Below are positions 19,593 to 29,192 of a stretch of 64,000 nt of DNA, in pieces. The notes beneath the pieces were generated by a model that was given only the letters and a program-made list of their open reading frames with translations, was not told the DNA's origin and did no database searches. The DNA is from Limimaricola pyoseonensis (lineage in GTDB: Bacteria > Pseudomonadota > Alphaproteobacteria > Rhodobacterales > Rhodobacteraceae): assembly GCF_900102015.1 (NCBI RefSeq), contig NZ_FNAT01000003.1, forward strand, positions 248,001-312,000, given 5' to 3'. Within the stretch, counting starts at the first letter, position 1; the number at the start of each line of letters is the position of its first letter. The translations under genes and the position numbers were made by a program.

Positions 19593-21196
19593 CGAGCCGA
19601 CGACCTGCCCTGCTGAAATCCCTCATGACATGCGCGGCCCTCTGGGCCGCGCTTTGCGTCGCGGGCCCCGCCCATGCCCAGCCCGACACCGAGGTGGTGC
19701 TGACCGCGCGCGACGGCGCGCTGCGGGTCGAGGGCAGCCTGCTCGGCTTCGACGGCACCTTCCTGCGGGTCGCGACCGAACATGGCGAGGTGACGCTGCC
19801 GCTGGCCAAGGTGAACTGCGAAGGCGCGGCCTGCCCGGACCCGGCGAGCTTCGTGCCGATGCTGCGGCTCTCGGGCACGGCGCGGCTGGGCGAGACGGTG
19901 CTGCCGGCGCTGGTCGAGGGCTATGCCCGCGCCCATGAGCTGGTGCCCGAGCGGCGCGAGGGGCCCGACGGCCGGGCGCTCTACACGCTTGCCGGCACCG
20001 ATGGCGCGCCGCTCTTGCGCTTCGCCTTCCGGCTGACCTCGAGCGAGGACGGCTTCGCCGATCTCCTGGCCAACGAGGCCGACATCGCCATGACCGAGCG
20101 GCCGCTCGACGAAGACGAGCTGGCGATGGCGCGCGATGCCGGGCTCGGCCGGCTCGACGCGCCGGGGCGGTTGCAGCTGGTGGCGCTCGACGCGCTGGTG
20201 CCGGTGGTGGCGCCGGGGCGCGGGATCGAGGCGCTGTCGCTGCCGCAGCTGTCGCGGCTGTTTGCCGGCGAGATCGCGGACTGGTCGGAGCTGGGCGCCG
20301 GCGCGGGGCCGGTGCGGCTGCATCTGGGGCCCGCCGGCAGCGGCCAGATGCAGGGCTTCGAGGCGATGGTGCTGGGGCGGTTCGACCGGGCCCTCGCGGA
20401 AGAGGTGACGCGCCATGCCGACGAGGCGGCGCTGGCCGCGGCGGTGGCGGCCGATCCGGACGCGATCGGCATGCTGCCCTTCGGCCGGGTCGGCAACGCC
20501 CAGCCGCTGGCGCTGACCGGGCCGTGCGGGCTGCGCAGCACGGCCCGGCCCGAGACGGTGACCACGGGCGACTACCCGCTGACCCTGCCGCTGGCGCTTT
20601 ACCTGCCGATGCGGCGCTTCGCCCCCGCGGTCGACGCCTTCCTCGAATGGATCCCGACCGCCGAGGCGCAGCTGGTGCTGCGCCGGGCCGGCGTGGCGGG
20701 GCTGGCGCCGCTGCCGATCCCGATCGCGCGGCAGGGCGACCGCATCGCCGGGGCGGTGATCGCGGCGGGCGACGACACCGACCTGCGCGACCTGCAGCGC
20801 ATGCTGCGGGTGCTGAAGGGGCGCGAGCGGCTGTCGCCCACCTTCCGCTTCGAGACCGGCTCGGCCGCGCTCGACGCGGTGTCGCGTAGCCACGTGGTGC
20901 AGCTGGCGCAGGCGATCCGCGACGGCAGCCATGCCGGGCAGGTGCTGCTGCTGGCCGGGTTCAGCGACGGGTTGGGCGGGCCGGACGCCAACCACGACCT
21001 GGCGCTGGAGCGGGCCGAGGCGGTGCGCGCGGCGGTGCTGTCGCTGTTGGGCGGGCGCCTGCCGGAGGGCAACCTGCTCGAGGTCGCGGCCTTCGGCGAG
21101 GCGCTGCCGGTGGGCTGCGACGACACCGAGCCGGGCCGCGAGATCAACCGCCGGGTCGAGCTCTGGGCCGGGCCGGCGCCGGTGCCGCCGCGCTGA
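19589..21196 (+). CDS. Phosphate-binding-like (PstS-type) and OmpA-domain fusion protein
   Basis: A 535-residue protein with a signal peptide (about 1-30, ending AHAQ). Residues about 100-390 resemble a PstS-like periplasmic binding protein, with the pattern seen in these proteins: a GFADLLANEADIAMTERPL segment, a LFAGEIADWSEL segment and a GSGQMQGFEAMVLG loop. The C-terminal ~120 residues form an OmpA/MotB peptidoglycan-binding domain (FETGSAALD, then LLAGFSDGLGGPDANHDLA and REINRRVEL). I infer a periplasmic ligand sensor tethered to the cell wall; the ligand is not certain to be phosphate. The start is the ATG overlapping the previous stop, not the much longer frame upstream. Confidence 0.82.
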   Translation: MTSRRPALLKSLMTCAALWAALCVAGPAHAQPDTEVVLTARDGALRVEGSLLGFDGTFLRVATEHGEVTLPLAKVNCEGAACPDPASFVPMLRLSGTARLGETVLPALVEGYARAHELVPERREGPDGRALYTLAGTDGAPLLRFAFRLTSSEDGFADLLANEADIAMTERPLDEDELAMARDAGLGRLDAPGRLQLVALDALVPVVAPGRGIEALSLPQLSRLFAGEIADWSELGAGAGPVRLHLGPAGSGQMQGFEAMVLGRFDRALAEEVTRHADEAALAAAVAADPDAIGMLPFGRVGNAQPLALTGPCGLRSTARPETVTTGDYPLTLPLALYLPMRRFAPAVDAFLEWIPTAEAQLVLRRAGVAGLAPLPIPIARQGDRIAGAVIAAGDDTDLRDLQRMLRVLKGRERLSPTFRFETGSAALDAVSRSHVVQLAQAIRDGSHAGQVLLLAGFSDGLGGPDANHDLALERAEAVRAAVLSLLGGRLPEGNLLEVAAFGEALPVGCDDTEPGREINRRVELWAGPAPVPPR

Positions 21197-21206
21197 GGCG
21201 GCAGGG

Positions 21207-21962
21207 CTAGAGCAGCCCCTCGGCGCGGAAGCTGGTCTCGCGCGACTTTCCGATCACCAGGTGGTCGTGCAGCGTCAGCCCCAGCGCGCGGGCGGCCAGC
21301 TCGATCTGGCCGGTCATGCGGATGTCGGCCTCCGACGGGGTCGGGTCGCCGGAGGGATGGTTGTGCACGAGGATCAGCGCCGAGGCGTTCAGCTCGAGCG
21401 CGCGCTTGACCACCTCGCGCGGGTAGACCGGCACGTGGTCGACCGTGCCGCGTGCCTGCGGCTCGTCGGCGATCAGCACGTTGCGGCGGTCGAGGAACAG
21501 GATGCGGAACTGCTCGGTGTCGCGATGCGCCATCACGGTGCGGCAGTAGTCGAGCACCTGCTCCCAGCCCGAGATCACCGGTCGCGAGATCACCCGCGCC
21601 CGCGCCATGCGATGCGCCACCGCCTCGATCACCTTCAGCTCGCAGATCACGGCGGGGCCGACGCCGGCGACCTCGTTCAGCCGCGGCGGCGGCGCGGCCA
21701 GCACGTGGTTGAGATCGCCGAAGACCTCGATCAGCCGCCGCGCCAACGGCTTGACGTCCTGGCGCGGGATGGCGCGGAACAGCGCCAGCTCCAGAAGCTC
21801 GTAATCGGGCATGGCGTCAGGGCCGCCGGCGAGGAAGCGTTCGCGCAGGCGGCGGCGGTGATCGGCCATGTAGGAAGGGACGCGCCCGGCCGGCAGCACC
21901 GGGATCTCGGCGATCTCGTCGGCGCCGAAGGGCAGGGGGCTTTCGTCGAATGAGGGCTCCAT
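21207..21962 (-). CDS. radC: RadC family protein (JAB/MPN domain)
   Basis: A 251-residue RadC. An N-terminal helix-hairpin-helix region (about 40-110, with RLNEVAGVGPAVICELK) is followed by the JAB domain with the metal-binding motif LVHNHPSGDPTPSEAD near residue 205. Despite its name, a repair role for RadC is doubtful; the metal-protease-like fold is clear but activity is not established. It is read on the minus strand and converges with the OmpA fusion gene. dnaJ ends 48 bases before its start, so it may be read through from the chaperone genes. Confidence 0.92.
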   Translation of the reverse strand: MEPSFDESPLPFGADEIAEIPVLPAGRVPSYMADHRRRLRERFLAGGPDAMPDYELLELALFRAIPRQDVKPLARRLIEVFGDLNHVLAAPPPRLNEVAGVGPAVICELKVIEAVAHRMARARVISRPVISGWEQVLDYCRTVMAHRDTEQFRILFLDRRNVLIADEPQARGTVDHVPVYPREVVKRALELNASALILVHNHPSGDPTPSEADIRMTGQIELAARALGLTLHDHLVIGKSRETSFRAEGLL

Positions 21963-22010
21963 GCCCGCCAGTCTCGGGCGGGCATGGTTAGCAAAGGGTT
22001 AAGGGGCCTC

Positions 22011-23165
22011 TCAGCCCTTCATCGAATCCCAGAAGCCCTTCACGGCCGAGAAGAACCGCGAGCCGTGCGGGTTGTTGCGCTCCGACAGCTCCTCGAACTC
22101 CTGCAGCAGCTCGCGCTGGCGCGGCGTCAGGTTGACCGGGGTCTCGACCATCAGCTCGATGAACATGTCGCCGCGGGCGCCGCCCCTGAGCGCCGGCATG
22201 CCCTTGCCGCGCAGGCGCATCTGCCGGCCCGACTGGCTGCCTTCGGGGATCTTCACCCGCGCCTTGCCGCCATCGATGGTCGGCACCTCGATGTCGCCGC
22301 CCAGCGCCGCCGTCGCCATCGAGACCGGCACCTGGCATTGCAGGTCGGTGCCGTCGCGCCGGAACAGCTGGTGCTCGGCCACGTCGATGAAGATGTAGAG
22401 ATCGCCCGCGGGCCCGCCCCTGAGGCCGGCCTCGCCCTCGCCGGCGAGCCGGATCCGGGTGCCGGTCTCGACGCCCGCCGGGATGTTGACCGAGAGCGAC
22501 TTCTCCTTCTCGACCCGGCCCGCGCCCTGGCAGGCCCGGCACGGATCCTTGATGATCTGGCCCAGGCCGTTGCAGGTCGGGCAGGTGCGCTCGACGGTGA
22601 AGAAGCCCTGCTGGGCGCGGACCTTGCCCATGCCCGAGCAGGTCGGGCAGGTGGCAGGCTCGGAGCCGTCGGAGGCGCCCGAGCCCTGGCACTTGCCGCA
22701 GCTCACCGAGGTGGGCACGGTGACGGTCTTCTGCAGGCCGGCGAAGGCGTCCTCGAGATTGATGCGCAGGTTGTAACGCAGGTCGTTGCCGCGGGTGGCC
22801 CGGCTGCGGCCGCCGCCGCCGCCGCGCGCGCCCATGAAGTCGCCGAACAGATCGTCGAACACGTCCGAGAAGGCCGAGGCGAAGTCGCCCTGGCCGCGGA
22901 AGCCGCCCTGGCCGCCGCCGGGCCGCGCGCCCATGCCGCCCTCGAAGGCGGCGTGGCCGTAGCGGTCATAGGCGGCCTTCTTGTCGGCGTCCTTCAGGAC
23001 GTCATAGGCCTCGTTGGCCTCCTTGAACTGCGCCTCGGCGTTCGGATTGTCCGAGTTGCGGTCGGGGTGCAGCTCCTTCGCCTTGCGGCGATAGGCCTTC
23101 TTGATCTCGTCGGCGGACGCGCCCTTCGAGACCCCGAGCGTTTCGTAGTAGTCGCGTTTTGCCAT
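22011..23165 (-). CDS. dnaJ: Chaperone protein DnaJ (Hsp40)
   Basis: A 384-residue type I DnaJ. The J domain (1-70) has the HPD tripeptide that stimulates DnaK. A Gly/Phe-rich segment follows, and the zinc-binding domain has four repeats: [24 protein letters not shown] and CRACQGAG. The C-terminal substrate-binding and dimerisation domains complete it. DnaJ delivers unfolded proteins to DnaK. It is downstream of dnaK on the same strand with an 81-base gap that contains an imperfect hairpin (around 23192-23219), which might lower dnaJ relative to dnaK. Confidence 0.97.
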   Translation of the reverse strand: MAKRDYYETLGVSKGASADEIKKAYRRKAKELHPDRNSDNPNAEAQFKEANEAYDVLKDADKKAAYDRYGHAAFEGGMGARPGGGQGGFRGQGDFASAFSDVFDDLFGDFMGARGGGGGRSRATRGNDLRYNLRINLEDAFAGLQKTVTVPTSVSCGKCQGSGASDGSEPATCPTCSGMGKVRAQQGFFTVERTCPTCNGLGQIIKDPCRACQGAGRVEKEKSLSVNIPAGVETGTRIRLAGEGEAGLRGGPAGDLYIFIDVAEHQLFRRDGTDLQCQVPVSMATAALGGDIEVPTIDGGKARVKIPEGSQSGRQMRLRGKGMPALRGGARGDMFIELMVETPVNLTPRQRELLQEFEELSERNNPHGSRFFSAVKGFWDSMKG

Positions 23166-23246
23166 AGGATCGTCCTACCTTTCGGAACGGAAAGGAGCCG
23201 GCCCGGCATCCGGACCGGCCCCCTGGACCGGAAACCTCGCCGGGCC

Positions 23247-25172
<1,926 letters not shown>

Positions 25173-25284
25173 GTGTTCAAAACCCTCTAGCTTAGGCGGT
25201 TTTTCGGTGCGGACCCGTTGAGGCATCCGCCCCTGACAGGAGGTGGGCGACGCGGCCCGAAAGCCCGCCGCGGATCACTGGGCT

Positions 25285-25313
25285 ATATAGGGAGGGCGAT
25301 TTCGGGCTGCAAC
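25285..25313 (-). promoter_or_regulatory. Candidate sigma-32 (RpoH) promoter of dnaK
   Basis: On the minus strand, GTTG (complement of 25310-25313), an 18-base spacer and CCTATAT (complement of 25285-25291). The alphaproteobacterial RpoH consensus is CTTG, 17-18 bases, CYTATNT; the -10 fits fully, the -35 in three of four. dnaK is the archetypal RpoH target. Leader length would be about 105 bases. Confidence 0.55.
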
Positions 25314-25314
25314 T

Positions 25315-25345
25315 GGCAGAGGTAGGGCGCAAGTGCCATTTTGCC
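25315..25345 (-). promoter_or_regulatory. Repeated motif upstream of dnaK (also upstream of secA)
   Basis: On the minus strand this holds GGCAAA (complement of 25340-25345) then a 23-base block beginning GGCACTTGCGCCCTA (complement of 25315-25337), matching the secA upstream motif at 21 of 23 bases. It abuts the -35 box of the dnaK heat-shock-type promoter and lies 28 bases before the alkB start on the other strand, so it could serve either gene. Confidence 0.45.
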
Positions 25346-25372
25346 GCCCGGACGGAACCGGACGGAGGGGCG

Positions 25373-25978
25373 ATGGCGCCGGAGATCGATCTGAGGGGGG
25401 TGCGGGTGCTGCCGGGCCATCTGGATGCGGATGCGCAGGTCCGGATGCTGGCGGATCTGCGCGCGGTGGCGCGCGCCGCGCCCTTCGTGCGGCCGGTGAC
25501 CCGGCGCGGGCCGATGAGCGTGCGCACCACATCGGCCGGGCGGCTGGGCTGGGTCACGGACCGGCGCGGCTACCGCTACGAGGCCCGCCACCCCGAGACC
25601 GGCGCCCCCTGGCCGCCGATCCCCGAGAGCGTGCTGGCGGTCTGGCGCGCGGTGTCGGGGGTGGAGGTCGATCCCGACAGCTGCCTCGTCAACCTCTACC
25701 GCGAGGGCGCGAAGATGGGGATGCACCAGGACCGCGACGAAGGCGATTTCGGATACCCGGTGGTGTCGATCTCCTTGGGCGACGAGGCGCTGTTCCGGGT
25801 CGGCTCGGTCGAGCGCGGCGGCAGGACGGCCTCGATCTGGCTGCGCTCGGGCGACGTGGCGGTGATGGGCGGGGCGGCGCGGCTGGTGCATCACGGCATC
25901 GACCGGGTGCGCGAGGGCTCCTCGACGCTGCTCGAGGGCGGCGGCCGGATCAACGTCACGCTCAGGGTGGTGCGGTAG
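25373..25978 (+). CDS. alkB: DNA/RNA dealkylation dioxygenase, AlkB family
   Basis: A 201-residue AlkB-type Fe(II)/2-oxoglutarate dioxygenase, which removes methyl groups from 1-methyladenine and 3-methylcytosine by oxidation. The iron ligands are visible as H118 and D120 (GMHQDRDE) and H174 (LVHHGID). The 2-oxoglutarate-binding arginines are R192 and R198 in RINVTLR. NLYREGAKMG at 107-116 is the AlkB substrate-side block. The ATG follows GGAGGGGCG. It is divergent from dnaK across 200 bases. No ada gene is nearby, so an adaptive-response link is not visible. Confidence 0.93.
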   Translation: MAPEIDLRGVRVLPGHLDADAQVRMLADLRAVARAAPFVRPVTRRGPMSVRTTSAGRLGWVTDRRGYRYEARHPETGAPWPPIPESVLAVWRAVSGVEVDPDSCLVNLYREGAKMGMHQDRDEGDFGYPVVSISLGDEALFRVGSVERGGRTASIWLRSGDVAVMGGAARLVHHGIDRVREGSSTLLEGGGRINVTLRVVR

Positions 25979-25981
25979 TAA

Positions 25982-26021
25982 AACTCTTCGAAGAGTTCTG
26001 GCAAATTCCTTCGAAGGAATT
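25982..26021. repeat. Two tandem TTCGAA-centred palindromes after alkB
   Basis: A perfect 16-base palindrome, AACTCTTCGAAGAGTT (25982-25997), is followed 6 bases later by a perfect 18-base palindrome (AATTCCTTC and its complement, 26004-26021). Both share the core CTTCGAAG. They are AT-rich in a GC-rich chromosome and lie exactly between two convergent genes, 3 and 4 bases from the two stop codons. They could be a bidirectional terminator or protein-binding sites. Confidence 0.7.
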
Positions 26022-26025
26022 CGGT

Positions 26026-26628
26026 CTACTCGGCCAGCGTGCAGCAGCCCGACCAGAGCTCGGTGCCGGCCCCCGCCCGTACCAAGAGCGCCTGCCAGCC
26101 GTAGCGGCGCGACGACATGCCGTCCGAGCAGCTTTCATTGGCCAGCGTCAGCACCCATGTCGCGCCCTCCGCCGCAACCGACCCGGCGAAGCGGCCGCGA
26201 TGCGACAGGCTGCCCGCAAGCTCCGGCGCCGGGGCCGCGAAGACCGTGCCCTCGGGCGTGTCCATGCGCCAGTCCTCGCCGGTCTCCAGCCGCCAGAACG
26301 GCTCGGTGCCGAAGCAGGCCGAGACGGGCGGCACCGCGCCGTGCCATTGGCCGGGGCGGCGTTCGAGAAAGGCCAGCGCCGCCCAGCCGCTGCCTTCGCC
26401 GGCGTTGACCCGGCCCCAGCCGCCGTCGCGCGACATCTCCAGCACCTCGACCCCGCGCGCGTCGGGCGCCAGCGTGCCGATCACCGCGTGCCCGGTGCCC
26501 GGCCCCGAGCGGATGTTGAGCATGTCGTCCGCCGCCACCCCCGCCACGTCGTAAAGCGCGGGCCAAGCGTCCACAGTGGCGAAGGCCGGCGCGGCCCAGA
26601 GCGCCAAGAGCAGCGCCAGCCGCCTCAC
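26026..26628 (-). CDS. Exported SH3-domain protein
   Basis: A 200-residue protein starting with GTG at 26628 (VRRLALLLALWAAPAFA is a signal peptide ending near residue 17). A bacterial SH3 domain follows (about residues 30-90), recognisable from LNIRSGPGTGHAVIGTL and the GWGRVNAGEGSGWAALAFL end. The C-terminal half contains cysteine-bearing segments (ACFGTEPFW, ANESCSDGMSSRRYGW, WSGCCTLAE) typical of a conserved Rhodobacterales family of unknown function. The GTG start overlaps the stop of the permease gene (GTGA), so the two are coupled. Longer upstream frames are not credible because they overlap the permease fully. Confidence 0.8.
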   Translation of the reverse strand: MRRLALLLALWAAPAFATVDAWPALYDVAGVAADDMLNIRSGPGTGHAVIGTLAPDARGVEVLEMSRDGGWGRVNAGEGSGWAALAFLERRPGQWHGAVPPVSACFGTEPFWRLETGEDWRMDTPEGTVFAAPAPELAGSLSHRGRFAGSVAAEGATWVLTLANESCSDGMSSRRYGWQALLVRAGAGTELWSGCCTLAE

Positions 26629-27449
26629 CGCCCCGCGCCCCAGCTGATCGAGGCGTGGCGGCGGGTGTAGGCCTCGGCGATCATGCCGATCACCAGAAGC
26701 CCGAGCCCGACCCAGAGCGGGTAGGTCGCGGAGGTGAAATGCGGGTTGTAGTTGAGGAAGACCTCGCCGCGCGCCTGGTCGATGGCGTGGAACAGCGGGT
26801 TCCAGTCGAACAGCACGAGGATGTGGCCGGGCAGGGTGTTGGCGACGAACATCTTGCCGCTGGCGATCATGTTCAGCCGCGAATAGATCGAGCTGCCGAT
26901 CTGCGCGGCGTCGGGCGCCCAGGGCTTGAGCGCGGCGAAGATCATGCCGACGCCCACCCCCGAGAACCACGCCAGCAGGAACATCGCCATGGCGCCGATG
27001 GGGTCGTCGATCACCACCGGCGTCACCAGCACGTGGTAGAAGAACAGCACCACCAGCAGCGACAGCAGCTGCAGGTAGAGCGCGCCCAGCGCCGCCGCCG
27101 TGATCGTCACGGCGGTGTTGAGCGGCGCGTGCTTCATCATCGGCGAGGCCGGCCCGTCGGCCTTGACCACCGCCGCGACGGCGCGGGTGTGGGTCAGGAA
27201 CAGGAAGATCCCCGACATCAGGTAGAGCAGGAAATCGCCGCGGATCGCGGCGCCGCGGGCGCCGATCAGGGTGAACATCGCGTAGAAGGCGGCGACGAAG
27301 ATCAGGCTCTGGGCGATGGCGATGGCCAGGCCGGCGAGCGGGTTGCGGTGGCTCTTGCGGATCTCGCGCACCGTGGCGTGGTAGATCAGCTCCAGCAGCC
27401 GCAGCAGGCGCCGCGCCGGGTTGTCGCTGCCTTGCGGCCGGTGAAACAT
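26625..27449 (-). CDS. ABC-2 type polysaccharide export permease (KpsM/RfbA-like)
   Basis: A 274-residue membrane protein with six predicted segments and the ABC-2 layout of capsule or O-antigen exporters. The cytoplasmic start is basic and carries ELIYHATVREIRKSHRNPL, and the C-terminal part has WNPLFHAIDQARG before the last segment, both typical of KpsM-like permeases. It would pair with a KpsT-like ATPase, which is not in this window. ATG at 27449 follows AGGAGCGAGG. It is divergent from cysQ and lies next to glycan genes, which supports a surface polysaccharide role. Confidence 0.85.
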   Translation of the reverse strand: MFHRPQGSDNPARRLLRLLELIYHATVREIRKSHRNPLAGLAIAIAQSLIFVAAFYAMFTLIGARGAAIRGDFLLYLMSGIFLFLTHTRAVAAVVKADGPASPMMKHAPLNTAVTITAAALGALYLQLLSLLVVLFFYHVLVTPVVIDDPIGAMAMFLLAWFSGVGVGMIFAALKPWAPDAAQIGSSIYSRLNMIASGKMFVANTLPGHILVLFDWNPLFHAIDQARGEVFLNYNPHFTSATYPLWVGLGLLVIGMIAEAYTRRHASISWGAGR

Positions 27450-27594
27450 GCCTCGCTCCTGCCCCCGCGGGCCCGCGCCGCGGGGCCCGCCTTGCCGAGG
27501 AGCGGCTTGCCGATCCCCCGGGGGACCAGCATAAGACTCGCGTCCCCGCCGATCAATCGGCAGGGCGGGACGCGGTGAACGGGAAGGGTGCGAC

Positions 27595-28389
27595 ATGGAT
27601 TACGGCAGGCTGGAACGGGTGATGCGCGAGCTCGCCCTCGCGGCGGGCGAGAAGATCATGGAGATCTATGACGGCCCCGATTTCGAGGTGCGCGCCAAGG
27701 ACGACCAGAGCCCGGTGACTGCCGCCGACGAGGCCGCCGACGCGCTGATCTCGGCCGGGCTGCGCGACGCCTTCCCCGACCTGCCGCTGGTCACCGAGGA
27801 GCAGGCCGAAAGCCACGCGCAGGACGTCTCTACCTTCCTGATCGTCGACCCGCTCGACGGCACCAAGGAGTTCGTGAAGCGCCGCGGCGACTTCACCGTC
27901 AACATCGCCCTGGTCGAGGACGGCCGCCCGACCCGCGGCGTGGTCTACGCCCCGGCCAAGGGCCGGCTGTTCTACACCGATGCCGAGGGCGTCTCGGTCG
28001 AGGAGACCGGCGATCTGGCGGCCGAGACCCGCGGCGAGACCCGGCCGATCCGCGTCGCCGCGCCCGAGGCGGCGCTGCGCGTGGTCGCCTCGAAGAGCCA
28101 CCGCGACGCCGCCACCGACGCCTATATCGGCAAGTACGAGGTGGCCGACATGAAGAGCGCGGGCTCCTCGCTGAAGTTCTGCCTCGTGGCGACCGGCGAG
28201 GCCGATCTCTACCCGCGGCTCGGCCGCACCATGGAATGGGACACCGCCGCCGGCCACGCGGTGCTGTCGGGCGCGGGCGGCGAGGTGGTGCGCTTCGACG
28301 ACCACGAGCCGCTGGGCTACGGCAAGCCGGGCTTCGAGAACCCCTTCTTCATCGCCTACGCGCCCGGCGTGACGCTGGAGACCGCCTGA
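27595..28389 (+). CDS. cysQ: 3'(2'),5'-bisphosphate nucleotidase CysQ
   Basis: A 264-residue member of the inositol monophosphatase superfamily. Metal-binding residues are in LVTEEQAES (glutamates near 67) and DPLDGTKEFVKR (near residues 84-95), and the third aspartate in MEWDTAAGHAVL near 215. CysQ removes the 3'-phosphate from PAP, the by-product of PAPS-dependent sulfotransferases and of sulfate reduction. It is followed by kdsB with a TGATG overlap. A PAPS-type sulfotransferase gene lies 7 kb downstream in the same block, so PAP recycling is a plausible local role. Confidence 0.93.
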   Translation: MDYGRLERVMRELALAAGEKIMEIYDGPDFEVRAKDDQSPVTAADEAADALISAGLRDAFPDLPLVTEEQAESHAQDVSTFLIVDPLDGTKEFVKRRGDFTVNIALVEDGRPTRGVVYAPAKGRLFYTDAEGVSVEETGDLAAETRGETRPIRVAAPEAALRVVASKSHRDAATDAYIGKYEVADMKSAGSSLKFCLVATGEADLYPRLGRTMEWDTAAGHAVLSGAGGEVVRFDDHEPLGYGKPGFENPFFIAYAPGVTLETA

Positions 28390-29192
28390 TGCCGGTGCTG
28401 ATCGTCATCCCGGCGCGCTACGCCTCGAGCCGCTACCCCGGCAAGCCGCTGGTCGAGCTGACCGGCGCCACCGGCGAGAAGCGCAGCCTGATCCGCCGCA
28501 GCTGGGAGGCGGCGCGGCAGGTCTCGGGCGCGCCCCGCGTCGTGGTCGCGACCGATGACGACCGCATCCGCGAGCACGCCGAAGCCTTCGGCGCCGAGGT
28601 GGTGATGACCTCCGAGAGCTGCCGCAACGGCACCGAACGCTGCGCCGAGGCCTATGACGCGCTGGGCGGCGGCTTCGACGTCGTGGTCAACCTGCAGGGC
28701 GACGCGCCGCTGACGCCGCCCTGGTTCGTCGAGCGGCTGGTCGAGGAGTTGGTCGCGCACGAGACGGCCGAGGTGGCGACGCCGGTGCTGCGCGCCGACG
28801 GCGCGGCGCTGAAGGGCTTTCGCGAGGACCGCCGCGCCGGCCGGGTCGGCGGCACCACCGCCACCTTCGGCGCCGACGGCACCGCGCTCTACTTCTCCAA
28901 GGAAGTGATCCCCTATACCGGCCGCGACGACTATGCCGAGGACGAGGCCACGCCGGTGTTCCACCATGTCGGCGCCTATGCCTACCGGCCCTCGGCGCTG
29001 GGCGCCTATGCGCGCTGGCCGCAGGGGCCCCTGGAGACGCTCGAGGGGCTCGAGCAGCTCAGGTTCCTCGAGCGGCGGGTGCCGGTGCTCTGCGTCGAGG
29101 TCGAGGCGCGCGGCCGCCAGTTCTGGGAGCTGAACAACCCCGAGGACGTGCCGCGCATCGAGGCGATGCTGGCCAAGATGCAGGTGGCGTGA
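28389..29192 (+). CDS. kdsB: CMP-Kdo synthetase (3-deoxy-manno-octulosonate cytidylyltransferase)
   Basis: A 267-residue nucleotidyltransferase that activates Kdo with CTP for LPS inner-core synthesis. The nucleotide-binding start PARYASSRYPGKPL matches KdsB, as do VVVATDDDRI, NLQGDAPL and the substrate-side FWELNNPEDV end. The start ATG overlaps the cysQ stop (TGATG). A longer frame upstream simply runs over cysQ. Kdo is also made from the product of kdsD at 39969-40955, in the same window. Confidence 0.93.
   Translation: MPVLIVIPARYASSRYPGKPLVELTGATGEKRSLIRRSWEAARQVSGAPRVVVATDDDRIREHAEAFGAEVVMTSESCRNGTERCAEAYDALGGGFDVVVNLQGDAPLTPPWFVERLVEELVAHETAEVATPVLRADGAALKGFREDRRAGRVGGTTATFGADGTALYFSKEVIPYTGRDDYAEDEATPVFHHVGAYAYRPSALGAYARWPQGPLETLEGLEQLRFLERRVPVLCVEVEARGRQFWELNNPEDVPRIEAMLAKMQVA

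Noticed and set aside
25982-26021. Tandem palindromes as the start of a CRISPR array
   Set aside because: Only two units, different arms, 6-base gap, no spacers and no cas genes.
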